In this document: positions 1 to 8,356 of the stretch, in pieces
Layout of the letters: every line of letters starts with the position of its first letter
Position numbering within the stretch: the stretch's first letter is position 1
Assembly (NCBI GenBank): GCA_031551255.1
Contig: JAVBNW010000075.1
Location: 1-42,562 of the forward strand
Length of the DNA: 42,562 bases
Reading direction: 5' to 3'
Source of the DNA: JAVBNW01 sp031551255
GTDB lineage: Bacteria > Bacillota > Clostridia > Christensenellales > UBA1750
Made by a program: the position numbers and the translations under genes
The notes under the pieces: generated by a model
Database searches by the model: none
The model's input: the letters and a program-made list of their open reading frames with translations, nothing else
What the model was told of the DNA's origin: nothing

Positions 1-9
1 AACTTTATT

Positions 10-240
10 TTATACGTCAATCTGGATCTCAGCCGCGAGGGCTTTATTAATCTCGCCGGCCAGGTCTTCCTTTCGCGGCTCGCCGTGCTTCTGCCTTTTG
101 ATGCCGCTATCTTCCCATAAGTTTACCTCGCTCGCGACTTCGCCGCATTCCTCGAGCAACCGCGCTACCATCTGAAACGGCTCGACGCCTTTAGGAAATC
201 GGTTTTTATAGCCCGCCGCCATCTTGTACAGTTTTTCCAC
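10..240 (-). CDS. MazG-like nucleotide pyrophosphohydrolase, probably truncated
   Basis: 76-residue protein starting at a GTG. The segment ARLLEECGEVASEVN matches the first metal-binding ExxE helix of MazG-like NTP pyrophosphohydrolases, which hydrolyse (d)NTPs to monophosphates. The second helix, normally E-x-x-D at the end of a DLAxEIxDVL-type segment, reads DLAGEINKAL here, so the expected acidic ligand is replaced by Asn/Lys. The protein stops about 20-30 residues earlier than typical family members. It may be a degenerate or frameshifted gene; the window begins 9 bases beyond its stop, so downstream sequence cannot be inspected. The family call rests on the first helix; activity is doubtful. 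Confidence 0.6.
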   Translation of the reverse strand: MEKLYKMAAGYKNRFPKGVEPFQMVARLLEECGEVASEVNLWEDSGIKRQKHGEPRKEDLAGEINKALAAEIQIDV

Positions 241-287
241 GATGCTACACCGCCATTTAAAGATTCACGGCATCGCCAAGAGCCGCA

Positions 288-312
288 GCGGGCGGGTATA
301 GCACCCGCCCGC
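288..312 (-). terminator. GC-rich hairpin downstream of serine hydrolase gene
   Basis: Perfect 10-bp inverted repeat (GCGGGCGGGT / ACCCGCCCGC) with a 5-base loop, 23 bases past the stop of the minus-strand serine hydrolase gene. No T-tract follows on the minus strand, so it may act as a 3' stabilising hairpin rather than a classical intrinsic terminator. Confidence 0.5.
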
Positions 313-335
313 CTGGAAAAACGCTTAACAAAACG

Positions 336-1757
336 CTATTCCACCGCCACGGGTTTCCACTCGGTATCGGCAAGCGCCACTCCCTCGGGGTGCTGGCGCG
401 TGCGGCCCTTGATGCCCGCTTTATCTTTGACGAGCTCGATCTCGCGCCTGTAAGGCGTCTGCGGCAGCTGCACGTGAAGCAGCACCCCGCCCCCCTTTTG
501 TATGCTCGCCTTCGAAAATGCGGTGAATTTGCGTCCGCCCTGGTCATAATACGTGCCTTGAAGAGGTTTGTCAAAGCCCGCGCGCAAGTGCGAAGTCCGC
601 TCCACCCTCAGTTCCACCTTCAAACCGCCTTCGCATGGGTCGAGCCTTACGCGCACCTTCTCCTCGCCCTCGCCGATGGCAAAGCGCACACCGAGCAACT
701 CGGAGGCGACCTTGCCCTTGCCCGCCGCAAGCTGCTCGATTGCAAGCCCCGCAAGCCTTTGGGCAAGGCCCGTCGACGCGACCGGGTCCGGCGGGAGCGA
801 ATCGAGCGAAGATATCGCGGGCACGATATGCTCAAACGCGCAGTCGAGCACGCCCTGCAAATTATGCGTGCCGGACGTGACGGCGAGCACGGCATCCTGC
901 TTGGGCATTACCACGCAAAATTGCCCCCACATGCCGTCGCCGCGGTATAAGTCGTTTCTGCAGCGCCAGAACTGGAAGCCATACCCCTGCGCCCAGTCTT
1001 TCTCGCCGCCCCGGCTGTTGTCGATCTGCCACGCGGTCATCAGGCGCACCCAGCTTCGCGGCACGAGCTGCTCGCCGCGCCATGCGCCTTCCTGAAGGAG
1101 CATCTGGCCGAAGCGAGCTATATCTTCCGTCTTAAGGTTCAGCCCCCAGCCGCCACAGGCGATGCCGTCGCCGTTTTCTTCCCACAGCGGTTCTTCGATG
1201 CCCAAGGGCTTAAACAGGCGGGGGCCGAGGTATTCGGCGAGGCCAACGCCCGTCTTGCGCTGAATGAGGCTGGATACCATAAACGTCGCCATCGAATTGT
1301 AGAGAAAATGGTTGCCGGGCCTGTGCACGACGGGATGCGAAAGAAACGCTTTCTCCCAGTTGCGCCCGGTAGAGGGCCCGGGTTCCGTTTCATGCCCCGT
1401 ACCCATGCACAGAAGATCGCGCACGCGCATGGCTTTGAGATTTTCATCGGGGCGCTTGGGCGCGCAATCGGAAAAGTGCTCAAGCACCGGATCGTCGAGC
1501 TGAAAATATCCTTCGGCAATGGCCAACCCTGCCGCGGTAGAGGTGAAGGATTTGGAAAGCGAGTAAAGCATGTGCGGATATTCGGGGGCGTACGGCGCCC
1601 ACCATCCTTCCGCGGCGACGCGGCCATGCCGCAAAAGCATCAGAGAGTGAAGCTCGATGCCCTCCCGCGCAGCCGCATCTAAAAAACCTTTGATCCCTAA
1701 GGAGGCTATACCTACATCTTCGGGCGTTACGCGCAAAAGGCTATTGGCAACATCCAT
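336..1757 (-). CDS. Serine hydrolase, class C beta-lactamase family
   Basis: 473 residues. The N-terminal two thirds match the beta-lactamase/penicillin-binding-protein-like serine hydrolase fold: SLSK (about residues 66-69) is the SxxK nucleophile motif, and FLYNSM near residue 168 is the tyrosine-containing second motif. The C-terminal ~130 residues form a separate beta-rich extension. Such proteins usually act as esterases or peptidases rather than true beta-lactamases; the substrate is unknown. No signal peptide or membrane helix is visible, so it is probably cytoplasmic. I chose ATG 1757 because GGGGAGG lies 7 bases upstream; an in-frame ATG at 1775 has no comparable site. Monocistronic, divergent from the DUF1015 gene. 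Confidence 0.85.
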   Translation of the reverse strand: MDVANSLLRVTPEDVGIASLGIKGFLDAAAREGIELHSLMLLRHGRVAAEGWWAPYAPEYPHMLYSLSKSFTSTAAGLAIAEGYFQLDDPVLEHFSDCAPKRPDENLKAMRVRDLLCMGTGHETEPGPSTGRNWEKAFLSHPVVHRPGNHFLYNSMATFMVSSLIQRKTGVGLAEYLGPRLFKPLGIEEPLWEENGDGIACGGWGLNLKTEDIARFGQMLLQEGAWRGEQLVPRSWVRLMTAWQIDNSRGGEKDWAQGYGFQFWRCRNDLYRGDGMWGQFCVVMPKQDAVLAVTSGTHNLQGVLDCAFEHIVPAISSLDSLPPDPVASTGLAQRLAGLAIEQLAAGKGKVASELLGVRFAIGEGEEKVRVRLDPCEGGLKVELRVERTSHLRAGFDKPLQGTYYDQGGRKFTAFSKASIQKGGGVLLHVQLPQTPYRREIELVKDKAGIKGRTRQHPEGVALADTEWKPVAVE

Positions 1758-1827
1758 AAAAAAACCTCCCCGCAATGCACATTCATCCCTAATTACCGTA
1801 GCGGCAAGTGCGCCAAACTACACACGG

Positions 1828-1833
1828 ATTATA
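1828..1833 (-). promoter_or_regulatory. -10 box for serine hydrolase gene
   Basis: TATAAT on the minus strand, 71 bases upstream of the serine hydrolase start; the matching -35 (CTGCAA, 17 bp further upstream) is weak. The site lies back to back with the plus-strand promoter of the DUF1015 gene. Confidence 0.5.
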
Positions 1834-1844
1834 CCACGATTTTG

Positions 1845-1873
1845 TTGCCATTGCAGCGCCGGTGTGGGATAAT
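1845..1873 (+). promoter_or_regulatory. Promoter for DUF1015 gene
   Basis: TTGCCA (1845-1850), a 17-bp spacer and GATAAT (1868-1873), about 64 bases ahead of the DUF1015 start. A small palindrome, CAGGCG-A-CGCCTG, lies just downstream in the presumed leader. Confidence 0.55.
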
Positions 1874-1937
1874 TGCTTTCAGGCGACGCCTGAGGTTCAT
1901 CAGGTTTGCCCCAGCTCAATAAGGGAGTGACTTAACG

Positions 1938-3209
1938 ATGCTCAGCCACCTGGGCGTGGTAACGCCCGACATTCTCCTTCCGCGCGACGGAGAGGCCTAC
2001 GACGCTTGGGCGGTGGTTGCGTGCGATCAGTTTACGCAAGACCGCGCGTATTGGGATGAAGTTGCCGCCTTCACGGCAGGGCGGCCGTCGGCGCTCGACA
2101 TCGTGCTGCCCGAAATCGATCTTGATAAGGCGGACGAGCGCGTGCCGCGCATCCATGACGCGATGCTTACTTACCGAAAGGATATCCTAACCCGCCGCTT
2201 TCACGGCGCGGCGCTGGTGAAGCGCACCAGAGGGTCGATGCGCAGGCACGGCCTCATGCTCGCCGTCGATTTAGAATGTTACGATTACGCGCCGGGCTCG
2301 CGGGCGCTGATACGGGCGACCGAGGGCACGATCGAGGAGCGCCTTCCCCCCCGCATGAAGATCCGCCAGGGCGCGTGCCTTGAAACGCCGCACATCCTTC
2401 TTCTGATCGACGACCCTGAGCGGACGGTGATTGAGCCTTTGTTCGCCGATTTTTATGCATTCGACACGCTATACGATTTTTCGCTGATGATGGGCGGAGG
2501 CCGTATCGAAGGCCGTGCGGTAACGGACGAGGGACGCCTTGCCGCCGTTACGCAATCGCTTGGGCGCCTTGCCTCGGACGAATGGCAATCGCGCCGCTAT
2601 GGCGATGCGTACGATGGCTCTGCGCTGCTTTTCGCCGCCGGAGACGGCAACCACTCGTTGGCCACAGCGAAAGCCTGTTGGGAAAGGCGCAAGCCGTCGC
2701 TATCCCCGGCTGAAAAGGAAAATCACCCCGCGCGCTTTGCGCTGGTGGAAATCGTCAACCTGCACGACCCTGGGCTGTTGTTCGAGCCGATCCACCGCGT
2801 ATTATTCGGCGTAGAGCCCGAAGCGGCGCTTGCGGATTTAGCGGGCTATCTCAAGGCGCGCGGCGGAGACGGTGGCGGGCAGACGCTTTTTGCCGTTTCT
2901 TTGCAGGGAGAAGCGCGGGTACATACCGCCCGCGCACCGCATACGTTGCCAGTAGGGAGCCTGCAGGGTTGGATGGACGACTACCTGTTCCGTAACAAAC
3001 ATGTGTGCTGCGACTACATTCACGGCGATGACGAGGCGAAGGCGCTCGGCGCGCAAGAGGGCGCGCTGGCATTCTTGCTTCCGTCGATGGATAAAAACAG
3101 CCTGTTTACCGCGGTGATGCGCGACGGCGCTCTGCCGCGCAAGACGTTTTCTATGGGCGGCGCGCGCGATAAGCGCTACTATCTCGAATGCCGCAGCATC
3201 GAGCCATAG
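1938..3209 (+). CDS. DUF1015 family protein
   Basis: 423 residues spanning the full DUF1015 domain, seen in the N-terminal segment DILLPRDGEAYDAWAVVACD, the FAAGDGNHSLATAK motif in the middle (about residue 230) and the conserved EIVNLHDPGLLFEPIHR stretch. These proteins are widespread in anaerobes and often sit near amino-acid or one-carbon genes; the biochemical role is not established, and many are loosely annotated as SerC-associated or kinase-like. No membrane segment is visible. A GGGAG site lies about 10 bases ahead of the ATG. The stop codon falls inside a 9-bp hairpin (TAGCTTGGC / GCCAAGCTA, 3207-3236), which separates this gene from trkA. Confidence 0.85.
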   Translation: MLSHLGVVTPDILLPRDGEAYDAWAVVACDQFTQDRAYWDEVAAFTAGRPSALDIVLPEIDLDKADERVPRIHDAMLTYRKDILTRRFHGAALVKRTRGSMRRHGLMLAVDLECYDYAPGSRALIRATEGTIEERLPPRMKIRQGACLETPHILLLIDDPERTVIEPLFADFYAFDTLYDFSLMMGGGRIEGRAVTDEGRLAAVTQSLGRLASDEWQSRRYGDAYDGSALLFAAGDGNHSLATAKACWERRKPSLSPAEKENHPARFALVEIVNLHDPGLLFEPIHRVLFGVEPEAALADLAGYLKARGGDGGGQTLFAVSLQGEARVHTARAPHTLPVGSLQGWMDDYLFRNKHVCCDYIHGDDEAKALGAQEGALAFLLPSMDKNSLFTAVMRDGALPRKTFSMGGARDKRYYLECRSIEP

Positions 3210-3258
3210 CTTGGCGAGAGTACTCCTGCCAAGCTAACGATAGGAGAAGCGAAACGAC

Positions 3259-4605
3259 ATGCGAATCGTAATCGTCGGCGACGGCAAGGTTGGCTTTGCG
3301 CTGGCTGAGCAGCTCTCTTTAGAGGACAACGACGTAGTCATCGTAGATTCCAACGCGCAGGCGCTTCGGCGCGCGGTGGAAAAGCTGGATGTGATGTGCA
3401 TCCGCGGCAACGGCGCAAACGAGGATGTCATGCGCGAGGCGGGCGTGGATAAATCCGATCTGTTCATCGCCGTCACCTCCAGCGATGAAATGAACATGGT
3501 ATGCTGCCTGCGCGCGCACAAGATGGGCGCAGGGCGCATCGTCGCGCGCATCAGAAACCCGGAATACGCGCGATCGGAAAAATTCATTAGCGAAGACCTG
3601 GGCATCCATATGACGATCAACCCGGAGCGGTACGCCGCCAGCGAAATTTCCCGGCTCTTGCGCTACCCGCACGCGCACAGCATAGAAACCTTCGCGCAGA
3701 ACCGCGTGGAGATGATCGAGTTCATCGTGGCCGAAAACGCGCCGGTCGCAAACATCAGCCTGAAGGAACTGTCGCCCAAGATACCGGCCCGGGTGTTGTT
3801 TTGCGCGGTGGAGCGGGCGGGCGAGGTGACGATCCCCGGCGGCGATTTTGTGCTGAAGGTGGGGGATCATATCCACGTAGCCGGCGAACCGGCTCAGATG
3901 ATGGCTTTTGCGCGGTATATGGGGCATGTCAAGCGCCGCGTGCGCTCGGTGATGATCGTGGGCGGCAGCCGCATCGCGTACTATCTGGCGGCGCAGATTC
4001 ACGAAATGGGCATGCGTTCCCTCATCATAGAGATCGACGAGGAGCGCTGCGGCGAATTGGCCGCATTGTTGCCGGATGCGGTGATCGTGGCCGGAGACGG
4101 AACCGATCAGGATTTGCTCGAGCAGGAGCGAATCGACGAGATGGACGCATTCGTCGCGCTGACCGACCGCGACGAGGAGAACCTCCTTGCGGCGCTGCAG
4201 GCAAAGGAGCGCGGCCTCCCGCGGGTTGTCGCAAAGATCACCAGAATGCGCAACCTGAGAATCGCCAACGATATTTCCTTGATTTCGCCCAAGGACCTTA
4301 CTGCCAACCGGATCGTGCGCTATGTGCGCGCGCTGCGCAACAGCGAGGGTTCGGATATCGAAAAGCTGTACCGCATTCTGGGTGGGCAGGCCGAGGCCAT
4401 GGAGTTTACCGCGCAGCATCCGTTGGGGCTGTTGGGCGTTCCGCTCAAGCATGTAAAGCTTAAAAAAGGCGTGCTGATCGCGGCCATCGTCCACAAGGGG
4501 CACATCACGATCCCCTTTGGCGAGGATGTCGTGCGCGAAGGGGATACGGTGATTATCGTCACCAAGGGCAGCATGCTGATGGACCTGAACGACATTATGC
4601 AGTAA
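3259..4605 (+). CDS. trkA: Trk potassium uptake regulatory subunit TrkA
   Basis: 448 residues with two tandem RCK (Rossmann plus TrkA-C) halves. The first nucleotide-binding loop is GDGKVG (residues 8-13) followed by the acidic strand end VIVDSN; the second is VGGSRIAYYLA near residue 235. This is the full-length double-RCK form of 440-460 residues. TrkA is the cytoplasmic gating ring that binds NAD(H)/ATP and controls K+ flow through TrkH, encoded 14 bases downstream in the same operon. AGGAGAAG lies ahead of the ATG. Despite its potassium role, the roughly 50-base upstream gap is too short for a ydaO-type c-di-AMP riboswitch. Confidence 0.95.
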   Translation: MRIVIVGDGKVGFALAEQLSLEDNDVVIVDSNAQALRRAVEKLDVMCIRGNGANEDVMREAGVDKSDLFIAVTSSDEMNMVCCLRAHKMGAGRIVARIRNPEYARSEKFISEDLGIHMTINPERYAASEISRLLRYPHAHSIETFAQNRVEMIEFIVAENAPVANISLKELSPKIPARVLFCAVERAGEVTIPGGDFVLKVGDHIHVAGEPAQMMAFARYMGHVKRRVRSVMIVGGSRIAYYLAAQIHEMGMRSLIIEIDEERCGELAALLPDAVIVAGDGTDQDLLEQERIDEMDAFVALTDRDEENLLAALQAKERGLPRVVAKITRMRNLRIANDISLISPKDLTANRIVRYVRALRNSEGSDIEKLYRILGGQAEAMEFTAQHPLGLLGVPLKHVKLKKGVLIAAIVHKGHITIPFGEDVVREGDTVIIVTKGSMLMDLNDIMQ

Positions 4606-4619
4606 CCGAGGGGCACTTT

Positions 4620-6065
4620 ATGCAAGTACGATTGATTCTTCGCGCGCTGGGAATCCTTTTATGCGGCGAAGCGGTGCTCATGATTCCCTCCCTCATCGTC
4701 GCGTTCATTTATGGGGACGGCGATGCGACGGCCTTCCTCATTTCCATGGCCATATTGCTCGCCGCGGGTCTTCCGCCCGCGGCGTTCATCCGCTTCGAAA
4801 AGCGCCAGCTCTTTACGCGCGACGGTTTTGCCCTCGTGGGCCTGGGCTGGCTGCTGCTGTCGGTGTTTGGCGCTTTGCCCTACATGTTTTCCGGCGTCGC
4901 GCCGAACTTTATCGATGCGCTGTTCGAATCGGCATCCGGCTTTACCACCACCGGCGCGAGCATTCTTCGCTATGTGGAAGGCCAGCCGCACGGCATTTTG
5001 TTCTGGCGCTCCTTCAGCCATTGGGTGGGCGGAATGGGCGTGTTGGTGCTGACGATTGCGGTGTTCCCCAAGCTTGGGTCGCGCAATATGGAAATCCTCA
5101 GGGCCGAGAGCACGGGCCCTGCGCCCGGCAAGCTGATGCCAAGGCTTAGAAACACCGCCAAGATGCTCTACACCATCTACCTTGGCATGAGCGCCATCAT
5201 GGTGTTCGCGCTTTTAATCGCAGGCATGCCGCTGTTCGACTCGCTCACGACGATGTTCGGCACGGCGGGCACCGGCGGCTTTTCGGTGCGCAACGCGTCG
5301 ATCGGCAGCTACCAAAGCTTGCCCATCGAGCTGATCACCGGTGTTTTCATGCTGCTGTTCGGGGTAAACTTCGGGGTCTTCTATGCGTTGATCGTCAGGG
5401 ATTTTCGTAAGGCTTTCCATAATCAGGAGCTCTGGCTGTACGGGGGCTTAGTTCTCGCGTCGGTCGGGATCATTGCGCTCAACATCCTGCCGATGTACGA
5501 AAACTTCTGGGTATCCCTGCGCCACTCGTTTTTTCAGGTCGCTTCCATCATCACCACCACCGGCTTCGGCACCGTGGATTACAACATATGGCCGCCGCTT
5601 TCACATGTGGTGATCCTTCTACTGATGGTCATCGGCTCGTGCGCGGGTTCCACGGGTGGCGGCATCAAGGTTTCGCGCCTGCTTTTGCTTGGCAAGGCGT
5701 TCGGCAAAGAGCTCAACCAAATCCTTCACCCCCGCATCGTCAGGGCGGTTTTAGTCGACGGCAAACCCGTCGAAGACAGCACCGTGCGCTCGGTGCTCGT
5801 GTTCTTTTTCGCGTATATGGCCATCTGCGTGGCGGGGATGATGGTGGTGGCCCTGGATGGGTATGATCTCATCAGTACCATGTCCGCCGTGCTCTCGGCC
5901 ATGGGTAACATTGGCCCCGGCCTTGCCAGAGTGGGGCCGGCGGGCAACTTTGCCGATCTTTCCATGCTCAGCAAATCCGTATTGACGTTGTGCATGCTGA
6001 TGGGCAGGCTGGAAATCATGCCGATTCTTTTGCTGTTTTCTCCGTCGCTGTGGCGAAGGAGTTAA
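4620..6065 (+). CDS. trkH: Trk/Ktr potassium uptake channel TrkH
   Basis: 481-residue polytopic membrane protein. It carries the four pore-loop signatures of the TrkH/KtrB superfamily: SASGFTTTGAS (about 105-114), FGTAGTGGFS (213-222), ASIITTTGFGT (308-318) and AMGNIGPG (427-434), with the selectivity-filter glycines in place. The SHWVGGMG motif near 133-140 is typical of TrkH. It forms the K+-translocating subunit in the cytoplasmic membrane and pairs with TrkA, encoded immediately upstream. GAGGGG precedes the ATG. Length is normal for the family and nothing is disrupted. Confidence 0.95.
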   Translation: MQVRLILRALGILLCGEAVLMIPSLIVAFIYGDGDATAFLISMAILLAAGLPPAAFIRFEKRQLFTRDGFALVGLGWLLLSVFGALPYMFSGVAPNFIDALFESASGFTTTGASILRYVEGQPHGILFWRSFSHWVGGMGVLVLTIAVFPKLGSRNMEILRAESTGPAPGKLMPRLRNTAKMLYTIYLGMSAIMVFALLIAGMPLFDSLTTMFGTAGTGGFSVRNASIGSYQSLPIELITGVFMLLFGVNFGVFYALIVRDFRKAFHNQELWLYGGLVLASVGIIALNILPMYENFWVSLRHSFFQVASIITTTGFGTVDYNIWPPLSHVVILLLMVIGSCAGSTGGGIKVSRLLLLGKAFGKELNQILHPRIVRAVLVDGKPVEDSTVRSVLVFFFAYMAICVAGMMVVALDGYDLISTMSAVLSAMGNIGPGLARVGPAGNFADLSMLSKSVLTLCMLMGRLEIMPILLLFSPSLWRRS

Positions 6066-6144
6066 GGCGCGGCCCTACGGCCTCACAGATTCTCATGACA
6101 AAGCATAGATTGTAACATTCCCGAACGAAAGGCGGAAGGATGTT

Positions 6145-7086
6145 ATGATTTCGTTTAGCAACAGTCTTCGCGATGGACGGGCGTCCATCTTTTTTTTGCT
6201 CGCTTGCCTTGCTGTCGCGGCGCTTATCGTCTGCGCCGCAACGCACTTTATGCGCGCGAGGCGGCGCAAGCGCCTGACAACCGGCATCCCGTTTGAGATC
6301 ATGGGCTTTGTGTACGACCCTGAAAGGGATATCTTCAAATCCAGCATCGACGCGTGGCAAAAGCAGTTCGGCTACTGCAAGCTATACGATTGGTATGCGC
6401 CCAGAACGGGCATGATGATCGATTCTGAGCCGGTCATCTTCTCCTATGATGGCAGGCAATGGCTGCTCGAATTCTGGAAGGGGCAGTATGGCCTGACCTG
6501 CGGCGCCGAGATGGGCGTGTACGTCACGCAGGAGGATTCTCCCTGCATCAGCGACGAGCATTTCGATGCGGTGGACAGCGGCGACTTTTTGCATATGTCC
6601 TTTGCGCTGTATAAAGACGGCAAACCCTATTTTGACAACATCGGGCTGCACTGGTGGCTGACGGGCTTCCGCCTGGGCGATTATGCAAAACCCGGCGATC
6701 TTGGCATGAAGGCGCGCGTATCGCTCAAAGATGAGGCGATGCTGGGCGCGTTTGTCGGCGCGCTTGTAAAGTTGGGTTATACCCGCGATCGGTTGAATAT
6801 CGCCGGAAACACGGTGGAGTTTTTCTTCGACAAGCCCTACGCGGTGCAGCCCTGTACGCGGACCATGTGGTACCCGCGCCTGCTTCAGCACATCATCAAG
6901 TTTTTATGCGGGCGTCTTGGCAGGCTCCTTGGCGGCGCCGGAAGCGTTGTGGAGCAGCTTGCGCTCCTGAGCGTATATCACCCGATATACTACCGTCTCG
7001 CCACGAGGTTTGCGGCGGGCGGCAACCTGCGCAAGGGCGCACGTAAAGAAGCCCGCCTCAGACGCAAAGAAGGTGAGCGCGCATGA
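6145..7086 (+). CDS. DUF4474 membrane-anchored protein
   Basis: 313 residues: one N-terminal transmembrane helix (about residues 16-36, FFLLACLAVAALIVCAA), then a soluble domain matching DUF4474 (GIPFEIMGFVYDPERDIFKS onward, including the EFWKGQYGLTCGAEMGVY segment). The C-terminus is strongly basic. The domain's function is not known. The start is supported by GGCGGAAGG upstream of the ATG. The stop overlaps the start of the metallophosphoesterase gene by four bases (ATGA), so the two products are translationally coupled and probably act in the same process, perhaps at the cell envelope. Confidence 0.8.
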   Translation: MISFSNSLRDGRASIFFLLACLAVAALIVCAATHFMRARRRKRLTTGIPFEIMGFVYDPERDIFKSSIDAWQKQFGYCKLYDWYAPRTGMMIDSEPVIFSYDGRQWLLEFWKGQYGLTCGAEMGVYVTQEDSPCISDEHFDAVDSGDFLHMSFALYKDGKPYFDNIGLHWWLTGFRLGDYAKPGDLGMKARVSLKDEAMLGAFVGALVKLGYTRDRLNIAGNTVEFFFDKPYAVQPCTRTMWYPRLLQHIIKFLCGRLGRLLGGAGSVVEQLALLSVYHPIYYRLATRFAAGGNLRKGARKEARLRRKEGERA

Positions 7087-7982
7087 AGTACGAAAAGCGC
7101 ATTGACGGCGTATACGAGAAGGCGCTCAGGCTACCCTTGAACGAAACGTCAAAGTACGTGCTGATGAGCGACTGCCACCGTAGCGACGGCAGCGGCGCCG
7201 ATCAGTTTTTGCCCAATCGCAACCACTTCATCGTGGCTCTGGAGCGCTACTTTGGCGATGGTTTCACGTATATCGAGCTGGGGGACGGCGACGAGCTGTG
7301 GGAAAACAAGCGCATGGAGCCCATTTTGGACGCGCAGGCCCCTGCCTTTGCGGCCATGCGCAAATTCCACGAAGACGGCAGGCTGTATATGATCTACGGC
7401 AACCACGATATGGTAAAGAACAAGGCCAAGTGGCGCACCCGGAATCTATACCGCTTTTGCCCCCCGCACAGGCGCGATAGCCTTTCGCTATTCCCCGGTC
7501 TGCCGATGCACGAAGGTATCGTCCTTACGGGCGATTCGAATGAAATCCTTTTATTGCACGGACACCAGGCGGATTTTTTCAACGACAGGCTGTGGAAGCT
7601 CAGCCGCTTTCTGGTTCGCTATTTGTGGAGGCCGCTTGAGCTGATCGGGATAAAAAACCCCACCAGCGCCGCCAGCGGCCGCCATAAAAAGAACAAGGTC
7701 GAAGAGGCCTTAAGCGCCTATTGCCGCAAAAAGCAGCGCATGATCGTCGCGGGGCACACGCACAGAACATCTTTTCCCAAGCCCGGCGAGGCGTCGTACT
7801 TCAACGACGGCTGCTGCGTATACCCTCACTACGCCACCGCCATGGAAATCGACGGCGGCAAGCTTAAGCTGGCGAAGTGGGGCACCTCTGCGCGGCCGGA
7901 CGGCACGTTGTACGTGGAAAGAGAAGTACTGGAAGGACCGATGTCCCTCGCAGCCTTCTCGTCGGTTTGCACTGCGCTCTAA
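7083..7982 (+). CDS. Calcineurin-like metallophosphoesterase
   Basis: 299 residues with the full set of metal-binding motifs of the family in order: SDCH (D30, H32), GDGDE (67-71), GNHD (106-109), a HGH segment near 163 and GHTH near 224. This is a dinuclear-metal phosphoesterase; the general architecture resembles UDP-diacylglucosamine hydrolase-like enzymes, but the substrate cannot be read from sequence. No signal peptide is visible. It is coupled to the upstream DUF4474 gene by an ATGA overlap. Oddity: the last seven codons and the TAA stop lie inside the left terminus of the repeat element beginning at 7958, so the native C-terminus may have been replaced when the element arrived. Confidence 0.88.
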   Translation: MKYEKRIDGVYEKALRLPLNETSKYVLMSDCHRSDGSGADQFLPNRNHFIVALERYFGDGFTYIELGDGDELWENKRMEPILDAQAPAFAAMRKFHEDGRLYMIYGNHDMVKNKAKWRTRNLYRFCPPHRRDSLSLFPGLPMHEGIVLTGDSNEILLLHGHQADFFNDRLWKLSRFLVRYLWRPLELIGIKNPTSAASGRHKKNKVEEALSAYCRKKQRMIVAGHTHRTSFPKPGEASYFNDGCCVYPHYATAMEIDGGKLKLAKWGTSARPDGTLYVEREVLEGPMSLAAFSSVCTAL

Positions 7983-8355
7983 CGCTCGCGGCACTGCGGT
8001 GCCACGAGCGTTTGCTGCTGCGTGAAACCTCCTCTTCCTACAAGACGCTGAGGCGTCTTGTAGGATAGGAAAAACGAGGAACGTGGCTTCGTCAACTCAC
8101 ACTGCGCTCTAACGCCCGCGGCACTGCGGTGCCGCGAGCGTTTGGCGCTGCGTAAAACCTCCTCTTCCTACAAGACGCTGAGGCGTCTTGTAGGAAGAGG
8201 AGGTTGAGGAACGCACGCCTATGTTTCCCGCTCCGTCCTTCTTCTCAATTTCAAAACCGCCACAGCGATTGTAAAAAAGAGGCGGGGCCACGAAGCGCAA
8301 AAAATCCCACCATGTCGCAACGTTGGGATTTCGGAGCGCAGTGTGCCCCGACGAG
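7958..8355. repeat. Modular palindromic element, copy I
   Basis: About 398 bp filling the gap between convergent genes. The left end (7958-7979, CTCGTCGGTTTGCACTGCG...) and right end (8334-8355) are inverted copies matching at 18 of 22 positions. The left half is duplicated: the entry sequence recurs at 8087-8110, and each copy is followed by a 14-pair hairpin with a TGCG loop (7981-8012 and 8111-8142) and then a long hairpin with a TGAG loop (8037-8064; 8156-8205, the latter with perfect 23-bp arms). An inverted TGCG-loop hairpin lies near the right end. The left end supplies the stop codon of the metallophosphoesterase gene; the right end begins 1 base past the stop of the glycosylase gene. 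No ORF is credible inside. Confidence 0.8.
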
Positions 8356-8356
8356 A

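Noticed and set aside
336..1757. True class C beta-lactamase conferring antibiotic resistance
   Set aside because: SxxK alone is shared by many esterases and peptidases; no signal peptide and a long unusual C-terminal extension argue against a periplasmic or secreted lactamase.
3207..3258. c-di-AMP (ydaO) riboswitch before trkA
   Set aside because: The gap is only about 50 bases with a single short hairpin; the riboswitch needs well over 100 bases of conserved structure.
3319..4503. 394-codon open frame antisense to trkA
   Set aside because: trkA is full length with both RCK domains; the antisense product has no domain.
7958..8355. Integron attC site
   Set aside because: No RYYYAAC/GTTRRRY core sites and no integrase; inverted ends and multiple hairpins do not fit the attC layout.
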